64,000 nucleotides of DNA from SZUA-36 sp963801195. GTDB lineage: Bacteria; Pseudomonadota; Gammaproteobacteria; Xanthomonadales; SZUA-36. The translations under genes and the position numbers were made by a program. This document shows positions 17,124 to 25,422 of this stretch, piece by piece. The stretch covers positions 248,001 through 312,000 of the forward strand of contig CAWDDX010000003.1 of NCBI GenBank assembly GCA_963801195.1, in the 5' to 3' direction. Each line of letters opens with the position of its first letter. Position 1 is the stretch's first letter. The notes below the pieces were generated by a model. It saw nothing but the letters and a program-made list of their open reading frames with translations. It made no database searches and was not told the DNA's origin.

Positions 17124-17915
17124 ATGAACGATATATTCCCGTCCATCTTCTTCGGCCACGGCAGCCCGATGAACGCCATCCAGACCAATCGCTATACGGA
17201 GGCCTGGAGGGATTTTGGCAAGCGCAGTCCGCGGCCGAAAACAATACTGGCCATATCGGCCCACTGGTTTGTAGGCGAAACGGCGGTCACTATCAATACG
17301 GCGCCGCGCACGATTCATGATTTTGGTGGATTTCCGGATGACTTGTACCGTGTTGGGTATCCCGCTCCCGGCGATCCGGCACTCGCCCGCCGGGTGCAGG
17401 AACTGCTGTCCCCACTAGAGGTGGTGGCCGATACATCCTGGGGTCTGGATCACGGCACCTGGTCGGTGCTCCGGCACGTGTATCCGGATGCCGATGTGCC
17501 CATCGTACAGCTGAGCATCAATGCATCCGAACCGGCCGCTTTCCATTACCAGCTCGGGCGGGCGCTCGCACCGCTACGCACGGAAAACATATTGATCGCC
17601 GGCAGCGGCAACGTGGTGCACAACTTGCGACTCTACGACTGGAGCGGACGGGGCGTTGAAAAAGCTGAATGGGCCACCCGCTTTGAACGGCAGGCGAAAG
17701 ATTTGATACTGACGGGTCAACATGCACCGCTGATCGACTACCCGGACCTGGGACCAGATGCCGCCTTGTCCATTCCGACACCCGAACATTACCTGCCGCT
17801 GCTGTACATACTCGGCAGCCAACAAGCGGGAGATATCATCAACTTTCCGGTCGATGGTATAGAAGGCGGGTCGATCTCGATGCTGGCGGTAGAATTGAGT
17901 GGTACGGGAAACTGA
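17124..17915 (+). CDS. DODA-type extradiol aromatic ring-opening dioxygenase (YgiD-like)
   Basis: About 263 residues of the class III (LigB-type) dioxygenase family. Key features are FFGHGSPMNAI at the start, SAHWF, the DHGTWSVLRHVYPDAD block with metal-ligand His, and GSGNVVHNL. YgiD-like enzymes bind a divalent metal and open catechol-type rings such as DOPA. The ATG at 17124 begins the conserved region and has AGGAAA before it; a GTG 14 codons upstream is less likely. It is the last gene of the azoR operon. Confidence 0.9.
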   Translation: MNDIFPSIFFGHGSPMNAIQTNRYTEAWRDFGKRSPRPKTILAISAHWFVGETAVTINTAPRTIHDFGGFPDDLYRVGYPAPGDPALARRVQELLSPLEVVADTSWGLDHGTWSVLRHVYPDADVPIVQLSINASEPAAFHYQLGRALAPLRTENILIAGSGNVVHNLRLYDWSGRGVEKAEWATRFERQAKDLILTGQHAPLIDYPDLGPDAALSIPTPEHYLPLLYILGSQQAGDIINFPVDGIEGGSISMLAVELSGTGN

Positions 17916-17925
17916 CCCCGATCGT

Positions 17926-18876
17926 TTAATTCGGCGCCCAAATCTGGACAAAACCCGCCAGGTTTGGAAAAAGGTCGGTCCAACCATGCAACAACACGAC
18001 CAGCAGCAGGTTCCTGGTGCGCATCCACAAAACCCCGAACATGATTCCCAGCGGTGACACCACGGCTATCGAGTATGCCATTGCGGTCAGAATATCCGGG
18101 CGTTGCGTCATGCCTTCCGCCGTAAAAGCGTCACGCAAATAGTATCCGGGCGCGTGCACAAGGCCAAAAATCACCGCCATGATCAGTATTCCCGAGACCG
18201 GTGATCGCAGCCATGCGGTAAAGCGTTCCTGCAGCAGGTTGCGGAACAGAAATTCTTCGCACAGACCGGCTTCGAGCGATTCCCGGATAAATGCCATCGG
18301 TGCGAGCAGCAAAATCAAGGTCAGGCTCTGCGGCAGGGCGCTGACCGTATGTATGCCGCGACCTGCCACTATTTGCAGCAATGCCAGGGCGGCCGCCATG
18401 ATCAGGAAGACGCGCCATTCCTTCAGGCCAAACCGCCAGCGTGTAAACCAGGACTGGGGGGAATAGCCCAGCAGGGAAAACAACAAGACCGGCAGTAACA
18501 CCATGCCGAGAATCTTGGCGGTCAGAATGACGGTTGATTGAAGCGGTTCCTGGATAAAAGTATCCCGAATCGCCGTAAGCCCCCAACCCAGAAAAAAGAT
18601 TGCAAAGAAAACCAGGTAAGCCAAGATCAACAGGCTCTCGCGGCGCGGTCTTGCGACGCTCACATCCGCGGGCTTGATACCGGTACTGGCCAGCCAGGCA
18701 ATCGCTGAAAAACCGAGGCCAAATACCAGCATGACTGACAGCGATTCACCCGTATCGAAATGCGGAAACTTAGATAACAGCACAAGCGACGCCAGGTAAG
18801 CGCTCGCATACATCAACAATGACAAAATGGCGGGCCAGGATACACGACGGGTACCGGGGAGTTTGATTTTAGCCAT
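17926..18876 (-). CDS. CPBP (CAAX/Abi) intramembrane protease
   Basis: 316 residues with about eight membrane helices. The C-terminal CPBP domain shows the EExxxR motif (CEEFLFR), then GLVHAP and LLHGWTD, the two His of the glutamic intramembrane protease site. Bacterial members act in protein maturation or self-immunity; the substrate is unknown. It is convergent with the DODA gene and its 3' end lies 10 bases from that gene's stop. GGAG lies 8 bases upstream of the ATG. Confidence 0.9.
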   Translation of the reverse strand: MAKIKLPGTRRVSWPAILSLLMYASAYLASLVLLSKFPHFDTGESLSVMLVFGLGFSAIAWLASTGIKPADVSVARPRRESLLILAYLVFFAIFFLGWGLTAIRDTFIQEPLQSTVILTAKILGMVLLPVLLFSLLGYSPQSWFTRWRFGLKEWRVFLIMAAALALLQIVAGRGIHTVSALPQSLTLILLLAPMAFIRESLEAGLCEEFLFRNLLQERFTAWLRSPVSGILIMAVIFGLVHAPGYYLRDAFTAEGMTQRPDILTAMAYSIAVVSPLGIMFGVLWMRTRNLLLVVLLHGWTDLFPNLAGFVQIWAPN

Positions 18877-19023
18877 TCGATCACTCCAGGTTGGTCACAA
18901 CCAGGATCAGCTTAATCCAAAACCGCAAATTCGAGCAATGTCATTCCTGAGCAGACCGGGATGACGTTCGCTTTAAACAGATTTATGATTAAACCCACCT
19001 CATTCAGGCTAAAGGAAGCCCCC

Positions 19024-19398
19024 ATGACAGAGCTCACACTACTACCACGCCAGGTTTTAGAAAAATGGGTCGACGCCTTCAACTCAGCGAACCCCGACGC
19101 CCTTGCTTCTCTATACGCCCCGAATGCGGTCAACCACCAGGTCACCTGGGACCCCATCAAGGGCCGTGATGCCATACGGGCCATGTTCGAACGTGAGTTT
19201 GCCACGGCCGACATGACCTGTATCGTTGAAAATATATTTGAAGACGGTGACTGGGCCATATTGGAATGGCGTGACCCCCTGGGTCTACGTGGATGTGGAT
19301 TTTTCAAAGTCGAAAACGGATTAATCCATTTTCAGCGCGGGTATTGGGACCGTCTGTCTTTTCTGAGACAACACAAGCTACCGATACCCGATGAGTAA
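19024..19398 (+). CDS. NTF2-like / SnoaL-like protein
   Basis: About 124 residues. The pattern WVDAFNSANPDALASLYAPN, GRDAIRAMF and a final aromatic-rich strand RGYWDRLSF is that of the SnoaL-like NTF2 superfamily, whose members are small cone-shaped enzymes or binding proteins. AAAGGAAG precedes the ATG at 19024, so the longer in-frame extension from 18961 is rejected. No operon partner; function not predictable. Confidence 0.85.
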   Translation: MTELTLLPRQVLEKWVDAFNSANPDALASLYAPNAVNHQVTWDPIKGRDAIRAMFEREFATADMTCIVENIFEDGDWAILEWRDPLGLRGCGFFKVENGLIHFQRGYWDRLSFLRQHKLPIPDE

Positions 19399-19403
19399 AC
19401 CGA

Positions 19404-19505
19404 GGAAGAAAAGTTAGAGAAGAAAAGTTAGGACACCCACATCTGGCATCGATATGGAAGAAAAGTTAGAAGAAAAGTTAGGACACCCACATCTGGCATC
19501 GATAT
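19404..19505. repeat. two tandem ~50-bp repeats
   Basis: Two copies of a unit made of GAAGAAAAGTTAGA and GAAAAGTTAGGACACCCACA followed by TCTGGCATCGATAT. The core AGTTAGGACACCCA resembles the AGTCAGGACACCCA core of the repeats at 13947-14077. The array begins 6 bases after the stop of the NTF2-like gene. Confidence 0.7.
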
Positions 19506-19524
19506 AACCGATGCGTCACCCCGT

Positions 19525-20685
19525 CTAATTTTTATAGAAAATATCCAGCGTTTTTAACGCCAACAAGAAGGGGTTGGCGCTGTCTTCGCTGTCGACGTTT
19601 TTGACCACGGCAACGGCACGCTGGTGGTCCCTGCACAGGATCATCATGGTGGTGCCGCCGGTGCTGCCTCCCGAATGCATCACCGCGTTGGGGTGCTCCG
19701 CCATGATGCGTTGGGCAACCGGGTCGTCACTGAATCTTTCAAGGTAGATGCCAAAGCCAATTTGCCAGCCAATGCCGTACTGGGAGTACCCGCCACCGGC
19801 CAGCGCCGCGGGTGTAAACATTTCTGCGACCGTGTCCTTTTTCAAAAAGTCACCTACCAAATGCGCCATCGCAAAACGCGCCACGTCGCTGGTTGAGGCG
19901 ATAAAACCTCCGCCGCCCCACTTATAGCTGTGGTCGGTTTGCGGCGCATTCCTCAGCTCGCCTTCGACAACCGTGTAAGGCCGTTGCCGGTTCGGAATAA
20001 TTTCATACTGCACATCCAGCGCACTGTCCTGCATATTCAACGGGGTGAACACCTCCTGCTGCACGATGTCCGCGAAGCTGCGACCGCCGTCCGCCCCCTC
20101 GATAGCAGCACTCACCAGGGTCCAGGCGTAAGTGGAATAGCTTTGCCCGGTTCCCGGCTCAAACTTCAGCGGCGAATCCTTGAACACGTCCAGGCTGGCG
20201 ACAATCGTCGGGTAATACCGGTTTGACAGGAATTCTTCACCCTCGTAGTGGCGGATACCGGAGGTATGCGAGGTCAGTTGACGCAGGGTGATGGTGGCGT
20301 GTGTTGCCGGCCATGCCGGCACGTAGGTCCGCACATCGGCATCCAGGTCGATTTTGCCCCGGTCGTAAAGCCGCATCAGCGCGGCCGCGGTAAACGGCTT
20401 GGCGACGCTGCCGATGCGCATCCTGGTCACAGTCGACATGGGGACTCTATTTTCAACATCCGCCCAGCCAAACCCCCTCGCCCAGATAACACCGTCCTTG
20501 CCGGCAATGGCCACACTGATACCGGGCACGGTAGGGGAAGCCACCGCCTGTTCGAACAGGGTGGTGGCGTGGGCGGACGCATCATTGTCTGCCGATGGAA
20601 CAATGCGCAGGGCGGGCGCCTGGGCGAAGACTGTGACGGACGCGGTGATCAGTAAGGCTGCGGTTATGCCGGATAAGTGTTTCAT
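19525..20685 (-). CDS. class C beta-lactamase-family serine hydrolase, periplasmic
   Basis: 386 residues with a signal peptide (MKHLSGITAALLITASVTVF). The Ser-x-x-Lys motif is present as GSVAKPFT. The second motif is YST rather than the usual YxN (QSYSTYAW), and the third is HSGGSTG. It may be a D,D-peptidase, esterase or related hydrolase; AmpC-type beta-lactamase is unlikely given the altered second motif and the absence of ampR. Between it and the OmpA-like gene are about 70 bases. Confidence 0.88.
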   Translation of the reverse strand: MKHLSGITAALLITASVTVFAQAPALRIVPSADNDASAHATTLFEQAVASPTVPGISVAIAGKDGVIWARGFGWADVENRVPMSTVTRMRIGSVAKPFTAAALMRLYDRGKIDLDADVRTYVPAWPATHATITLRQLTSHTSGIRHYEGEEFLSNRYYPTIVASLDVFKDSPLKFEPGTGQSYSTYAWTLVSAAIEGADGGRSFADIVQQEVFTPLNMQDSALDVQYEIIPNRQRPYTVVEGELRNAPQTDHSYKWGGGGFIASTSDVARFAMAHLVGDFLKKDTVAEMFTPAALAGGGYSQYGIGWQIGFGIYLERFSDDPVAQRIMAEHPNAVMHSGGSTGGTTMMILCRDHQRAVAVVKNVDSEDSANPFLLALKTLDIFYKN

Positions 20686-20760
20686 GTCAAATCGCGTTCT
20701 CTAATTGGCCAATCACCGTATATGGGCGGGATTGTTGGTTGATCAGATCGTTTCAAGACA

Positions 20761-21438
20761 TCAGGAGTCAGCCGTCAACGGTACGATGGTGATTTCGACG
20801 CGGCGATTCAGCTGGCGCCCCGCCGCCGTATCATTGGTTGCGATCGGGTAAGACTCGCCGGCGCCAACCACGATGAGCCGGTCACCCTGTACCTTTCTTG
20901 AACGCAAATAGGCCGCCACGCTATCGGCACGGCGCTGGGAAAGCTGCTGGTTATACTGCTCGGCGCCGGTGCTGTCGGTGTGACCGGCCACCTCAACCAG
21001 GGTTTTATCGAATTCATTCAGTACCAGCGCAACGGAATCAAGAATCGCATAGAAATCCGCGCTGACATTGGCGCTGTCGACCGCGAAGGTGATGTTACCG
21101 GGCATGTTGAGGGTGATGTTGTCACCTATGCGGGTGACACTGACACCGGTCCCTTCGAGTTGCTGGCGCAGCTTCATTTCCTGCTGATCCATGTAATAGC
21201 CCACGCCCCCACCGGTGAGGGCGCCGGCACCACCGAGGATCAGGGCGCGTTTTTTACGCTCACTGGAATTGCTGCCGGTGATCAGGCCGATTGCGACACC
21301 GGCAGCGGCACCGATCGCGGCACCCTTGGTTGCGTTACTGGTTTTATCTTCACGGGTGTATGGGTCCATAGTTGTACAAGCGGTGACCAATGTTAGCAAT
21401 GCAACCGCGGTTGCGAGCATGAATTTCCTGTTTAGCAT
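20761..21438 (-). CDS. OmpA-family outer-membrane lipoprotein (YiaD-like)
   Basis: About 225 residues. The lipobox LVTAC gives a lipid-anchored protein. A glycine-zipper region follows (GAAIGAAAGVAIGL, then GGAGALTGGGVGYYMDQQE), then an OmpA C-terminal domain with VEVAGHTDSTGAEQYNQQLS, RADSVAAYL and GRQLNRRVEI for peptidoglycan binding. It therefore tethers the outer membrane to the cell wall. The start at 21438 has AAGGAAA upstream and is preferred over an ATG six codons earlier. Confidence 0.93.
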   Translation of the reverse strand: MLNRKFMLATAVALLTLVTACTTMDPYTREDKTSNATKGAAIGAAAGVAIGLITGSNSSERKKRALILGGAGALTGGGVGYYMDQQEMKLRQQLEGTGVSVTRIGDNITLNMPGNITFAVDSANVSADFYAILDSVALVLNEFDKTLVEVAGHTDSTGAEQYNQQLSQRRADSVAAYLRSRKVQGDRLIVVGAGESYPIATNDTAAGRQLNRRVEITIVPLTADS

Positions 21439-21684
21439 GTATGTTTTCCTTGGCATTTTGCCGTAATACGAATTGATGAGTGTAAATTGATCGATGGAGA
21501 TCGTCGGCGGTTCACATTGAATGATCCGCGATCAAAATCATCATGGATGTGATGTGCATTATAAGCCATGGCAAAAAATGGGGTAAGCGCACTGCTGTTC
21601 CTCTTATTCCAGATGCCAAGTTCTGAATCAAAGGTCAATCACGGGATTGCGCAACATTTGCTTCGTCCTGACTTCAATTCACCA

Positions 21685-21825
21685 TTAGCCCGCAAATTGC
21701 ACCAGCCGGTAGCGGGCCTCTCGATAAGCAAATGATTTACTTGAATTAAAAGACATTATTTCAAATCAACCCCGCGGTACACTTTGTACCCGGCCCGCTA
21801 CCGGCTGGTGCAATTTGCGGGTTAG
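21685..21825. repeat. family C inverted-repeat element (MITE-like)
   Basis: A 141-bp element with 34-bp terminal inverted repeats differing at about one or two positions; the left end begins TTAGCCCGCAAATTGCACCA. The right end reads CTAACCC inward, as in family A, so the outer pattern TTAGCCCG-N-A-ATTGCA-CAG is shared with family A. The 73-bp interior is AT-rich and has no ORF. Confidence 0.8.
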
Positions 21826-21892
21826 AGCCAGGACCGCAAAGTGAGTGCTGTCGACACAATGGTTTCTATCAGTCGATGGCAACTCTGTGTCA

Positions 21893-22000
21893 GAGCCGGG
21901 GTGGGTATCCACTACCAGGACCGTGCGAGACAGGAGGTCGAGCCCGAGACTCCAGGACGGATTTACGGCGTGTCCTGGTAGTGGATACCCGCCCCGGCTC
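21893..22000. repeat. family D inverted-repeat element (MITE-like)
   Basis: A 108-bp element with 29-bp arms, 28 of 29 identical. The left arm (21893-21921) begins GAGCCGGGGTGGGTATCCAC and the right arm is at 21972-22000. The interior of about 50 bp can form a further stem. It overlaps the 3' end of the hsdR-like remnant. Confidence 0.8.
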
Positions 22001-22208
22001 CTTCCACTGATTTTAAGTGGGACAGCAGTGGGGTAAGCGTGAAAACTGACGGCGGGAAATTGTTATCCGGTCGCCTGAATCCACTCGTCGCGGCGGCATC
22101 AAACCCGCGCCGCTGTCCGGTTTCTTCCTGCGAAACAATCGTCCGAGCAATGGTTTGGATGTATTCGGGGATACGGGCCTTGACGGTTTTGTGTCCCCCG
22201 GGCTTCAT
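21963..22208 (-). pseudogene. truncated HsdR-like N-terminal remnant after hipA
   Basis: An 81-residue reading frame whose ATG overlaps the hipA TGA by the ATGA arrangement, so it would be co-translated. Its first half (HKTVKARIPEYIQTI, then VSQEE and QRRGFD) resembles the extreme N-terminus of one family of type I restriction R subunits. Full HsdR is around 1000 residues, so this is a stump. The frame runs through the right arm of the family D element, which supplies the last residues and the stop. Identification is from memory of the family and needs a profile search. Confidence 0.5.
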
Positions 22209-23512
22209 CGGAACGGCTCGATGAGGTGTGTGCGCTGAATATTCTCGCTCACGGTGTCCGGTATGCCGGCAGTTCTGGCAAATGAACGCCATTTCGCAAC
22301 CACCTGCTGAACCTCGGCAATGATCGCTTCTGCGCGGCCACGCTTCATCGAAGCGGTTCTGGCGCACGCTTTGAAGTCATCTAATGTGAAGTCCGCTCGC
22401 TTGCCGTTTATGGTCATCTGGTGGGTTGCCGTCCAGGTGCCTGCAGGGTTGAAACTGTAGGTCACATCATATGCCGGAGAGAGTGACCAGCCGCCGGCCT
22501 TGTCCATCAAAAACGCGATGTTCTTGACATGATCATCCTGGTTTCGCGCGACGACGTTGAACACCATCCGCCGAAACTGCTGTTCTATCGCCTGCATGGG
22601 CAGACTCAATTGCCGCATGAGCATAAGCACCTGCTCATAGCTGTGGGCGCCCGCCATGTTGAAATCGAAGTGCGCCATGGCCCCCAGCGTCTGCATGTGC
22701 AGCTTTTCACCCCCGGGCAGGCGGTCGAAGCGGCGCGTCATAAAATGCCGGCGGTTGTTCTCCTCGAGCAGCCGGCAATCACTGATATCGATACCACACT
22801 CCCTGGCCATCAGGAAATAGGCGTACTCGATGACCCCGTAACCCCTGGGGTCTTCCATCTCTTTATCCCTGTTGCCGGTGATGCCGTCAAACTTCAGCAA
22901 CCAGTATTCAAAGCCCCTGCCCGCCGACACCTGGCCCGACCGTACTTCGTTGGTTTCGGGGTTCCAGGCGATCACCGCTTTTGCGCGTGCGCCACCAGCT
23001 GATGTGCCAACGCGCAAAATGTCGCGCAGCGCTTGTGCCTTGTCGGTGTCGGCAAATGAGCCCTGCAAAGTATTTCGATGGCTTAGAATCTCCGATGCCA
23101 GTGATACGAGCTTGTCGATCTCGATTTGATTGGCCTGCCGCGCTTTCGGGCCGAGTGCGGGTGCAAATTCCAGCGCACCCATACCGCGCGCACCGGTGTA
23201 GCAGAGTCGCTCGACGGCGTTAAACGATGCAGGTGTTCGCCCCTGTGACCCCAGCCACGAATCGATCAGCGCGTTGCCGAACTTGTCTGGCAATGAGTCG
23301 GCAAGCAGGCCGGGCAGGCCCAGAAAGGTTTCGCGTGACAACCCAGGGAATCGATAGACGCGCGGCGAAAGCGGCATCGTGATCGGCGCAATCTGAATGC
23401 CGCTTTGAATGAAATCCCGCTCGTATTCAAATGCGGCAACCTCATCGCCCTCCAGCAGTGAAACGGCGCCGATCGTTCTGCCCCAGAGTTTGACTTCGGC
23501 AACCGTGCTCAT
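22205..23512 (-). CDS. hipA: HipA-family serine/threonine kinase toxin
   Basis: 435 residues. The HipA N-domain (couple-hipA) is followed by the kinase region; the catalytic loop ARNQDDHVKNIAF and the LSPAYDVTYSF motif are intact, as is GTSAGGARAKAVI of the P-loop-like Gly-rich segment. HipA toxins phosphorylate aminoacyl-tRNA synthetases and cause growth arrest in E. coli; the target here is unknown. The ATG overlaps the stop of hipB by 4 bases, the usual antitoxin-first order. An hsdR-like stump overlaps its own stop, suggesting an origin in a restriction locus. Confidence 0.93.
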   Translation of the reverse strand: MSTVAEVKLWGRTIGAVSLLEGDEVAAFEYERDFIQSGIQIAPITMPLSPRVYRFPGLSRETFLGLPGLLADSLPDKFGNALIDSWLGSQGRTPASFNAVERLCYTGARGMGALEFAPALGPKARQANQIEIDKLVSLASEILSHRNTLQGSFADTDKAQALRDILRVGTSAGGARAKAVIAWNPETNEVRSGQVSAGRGFEYWLLKFDGITGNRDKEMEDPRGYGVIEYAYFLMARECGIDISDCRLLEENNRRHFMTRRFDRLPGGEKLHMQTLGAMAHFDFNMAGAHSYEQVLMLMRQLSLPMQAIEQQFRRMVFNVVARNQDDHVKNIAFLMDKAGGWSLSPAYDVTYSFNPAGTWTATHQMTINGKRADFTLDDFKACARTASMKRGRAEAIIAEVQQVVAKWRSFARTAGIPDTVSENIQRTHLIEPFR

Positions 23513-23868
23513 TCGTCGTCATTCCAGTTCCAGGGCCCGGTGGATTTTTTGCTGCTGCGTTTACCCGAAGCCCGCTGCCGCGGTTTGCCCTGGCGCTTCA
23601 ACAGGTCCATCGGCCTCGGCCCGGTTTCAGGAACAAGCTTGTCCAGGCCAGGCAATACATCCAGCACCCTCAGTACGCGGATCAAGCTGGACAGCTGCGA
23701 GGAGTGTCCGGCTTCCATGCGTTCAAGTGTGCGTTTGGCTATCCCGGCCTGGTCAGCCAGATTGGCCTGGGTCATTTGCAGGTCAATTCGCCGCGCCGCA
23801 AGGCGCTCGCCAAGTTCGGACAGCACCGCATCGTCGGTCATTAGAGGAATAATTTTCATAATCGCCAT
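23509..23868 (-). CDS. hipB: HipB-like XRE-family antitoxin
   Basis: 119 residues with a helix-turn-helix (LAARRIDLQMTQANLADQAG, then IAKRTLERMEAG). The C-terminal tail is basic (KRQGKPRQRASGKRSSKK) and ends in WNWNDDE. It would neutralise HipA and repress its own operon. The ATG lies inside an array of ATATATCGT/ACGATATAT repeats. Several ATGs are possible (MAIMKIIPLMTDD); the first is used here. Confidence 0.9.
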   Translation of the reverse strand: MAIMKIIPLMTDDAVLSELGERLAARRIDLQMTQANLADQAGIAKRTLERMEAGHSSQLSSLIRVLRVLDVLPGLDKLVPETGPRPMDLLKRQGKPRQRASGKRSSKKSTGPWNWNDDE

Positions 23869-23971
23869 ATATTACGATATATAGCAATTAAGTCAAATAT
23901 ATCGTTAATTATTACGATATATGATTTATATAGTTAAATATTTATCTCGTCATAATAGACGATATATATAT
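23867..23971. promoter_or_regulatory. hipBA operator array
   Basis: ACGATATAT occurs at 23874, 23914 and about 23959, and ATATATCGT at 23897-23905. The last and the 23914 site form a perfect 9-bp inverted repeat with an 8-base spacer. The sites lie in a strongly AT-rich tract and the first covers the hipB start codon, as expected for autorepression. Confidence 0.65.
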
Positions 23972-24272
23972 TTTAATAGTTTTTATTCGCTATTTATGGC
24001 GAATTATTTGTAAAAGAGCTCGCACGCGATCAGAGTCCAGGTGTCGATATGGAGAGGGCGGAATTGACCGGGCAAGGCGCCTTCGGCTTCGAAAAAGTCT
24101 CGGTTGAATCCTGGCAAGGATTAAGACCTGCAGAGCATGGAGCACAAGTTGAATCCAGTCCAAAGGGTTTCAAAATGGCCACTTCCTGTTTATATTAAAA
24201 GAATGATCAAGGTTACTGGTATCAATTCGTACCCGTGATCACTTTATGAATGATTAAAACGGAGGACACACG
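23972..24272. other. intergenic, no gene seen
   Basis: About 300 bases between the hipBA operator region and dodecin. A TTCGC / GGCGAA stem lies near 23986-24004. Nothing else supportable; the dodecin ribosome site GGAGG is at its end. Confidence 0.5.
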
Positions 24273-24476
24273 ATGAGTATCGTAAGAACGACCGAGGTAT
24301 CTGCTTCATCCGCAAAGGGCTTCGAAGACGCCATTCAAAAAGGTATCAAGCGGTTTTCCAAAACCATAGACCACATAGAAGGCGCCTGGGTGAAGGAACA
24401 GAAAGTTGTCGTCAAGGCTGGCGAAGTGACAGAATACCGGGTCACATTGAAAGTAAGTTTTGTACTGAAAGACTAG
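24273..24476 (+). CDS. dodecin family flavin-binding protein
   Basis: 67 residues matching the dodecin fold: VRTTEVSASSAKGFEDAIQK, the AWVKEQKVVVKAGEVTEYRV hairpin and LKVSFVLKD. Dodecins form hollow dodecamers that store riboflavin or FMN; the Trp of AWV is at the position that stacks on the flavin. A GGAGG site precedes the ATG. The next gene follows by 38 bases in the same direction. Confidence 0.9.
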   Translation: MSIVRTTEVSASSAKGFEDAIQKGIKRFSKTIDHIEGAWVKEQKVVVKAGEVTEYRVTLKVSFVLKD

Positions 24477-24514
24477 TGCACCGAATCAGTTAATCTCGAT
24501 AAGGAGTATCAAAA

Positions 24515-24847
24515 ATGGCAGGCAAGTTTGAGTGTTACAAAGACAAAGCAGGTGAATTTCGTTTCAGGCTAAAAGCCGGGAATGGCAACACCATTCTCTC
24601 CAGTGAAGGTTATAAATCCAAATCGGGCTGCACAAATGGTATCGAGTCTGTCAGGAAAAACAGCGCAGATCCTGACCGTTTCGTCAAGACAACCACCGGT
24701 GGCGGCAAATTCCGCTTTTCGCTGACTGCAAAGAACGCCCAGACCATCGGCACCAGTCAGAATTACGATTCAGAATCGGGTCGGGATAACGGCGTTGCGA
24801 GCGTTGCCAAAAATGCGCCTGACGCCAAGGTCGTTGACGTCGACTAG
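24515..24847 (+). CDS. YegP-like protein with two DUF1508 repeats
   Basis: 110 residues made of two tandem copies of the DUF1508 motif: FECYKDKAGEFRFRLKAGNG, then KFRFSLTAKNAQTIGTSQ. Each has the SxGYxSKSGCxNGIxSVxKN block (second copy SQNYDSESGRDNGVASVAKN). E. coli YegP is similar; its function is not established. AAGGAG precedes the ATG. Confidence 0.9.
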   Translation: MAGKFECYKDKAGEFRFRLKAGNGNTILSSEGYKSKSGCTNGIESVRKNSADPDRFVKTTTGGGKFRFSLTAKNAQTIGTSQNYDSESGRDNGVASVAKNAPDAKVVDVD

Positions 24848-24926
24848 TATCCCGGTGCCCGGGTTCATGCAAGTGTGAATCGGGGACCCCGAGAACATCA
24901 ATCAGGGCCCTCCGGGTATCCATTTT

Positions 24927-24955
24927 CGACCCGGCCTCTCTTATGGCCGGGGTCG
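24927..24955 (+). terminator. GC-rich hairpin after yegP-like gene
   Basis: CGACCCGGCC / GGCCGGGGTCG with a 7-base loop and one bulge, no T-run. It may act as a rho-independent or transcript-stabilising element. The 24956-25422 region shows a GATCAC / GTGATC stem near 25287 and no supportable gene. Confidence 0.4.
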
Positions 24956-25422
24956 GAAATCCATAAGCAGTTGCCGAACCGGCACAGCGCAACCCCGACA
25001 GGCACCGGGCATTGTGGCCCGAATAAGGCGCGGCGCCGTCATTCCTGTGCGGGTTTGACGTCAGGTCAATACCCGTTATTGGCCTTCCCTGAAGGCGGTA
25101 ATATAGTTTGAAGACGTTTGGTTTTCTTAGCCAATCCCGGAAGGCGTACGATTTCAACTTTCTTGCAATTTAGGTTCCCCTCGCAATGAAGGTTTGGGCA
25201 ATATTTGCAACCGCGGTGGTTGCATGGACAACTTCTCTCAGCTGACACGACCGAGGCCCGTTGCGACATATATCCGAAAGACGAGGATCACACCGATGTA
25301 GTGATCCCCTGCACCTTTAGTCAGCGCCAGGGTTGTATCAGCATCACTTCGGGTAGCTGCTGAATCCCGTTTTCAAGATTCTTTGGCATTTGCGGGTTAA
25401 ACAACTATGCTTAGCTGCAATA

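Noticed and set aside
16156..17244. 362-codon minus-strand ORF opposite the pirin gene
   Set aside because: Shadow of a GC-rich gene; no family pattern, and pirin motifs are on the plus strand.
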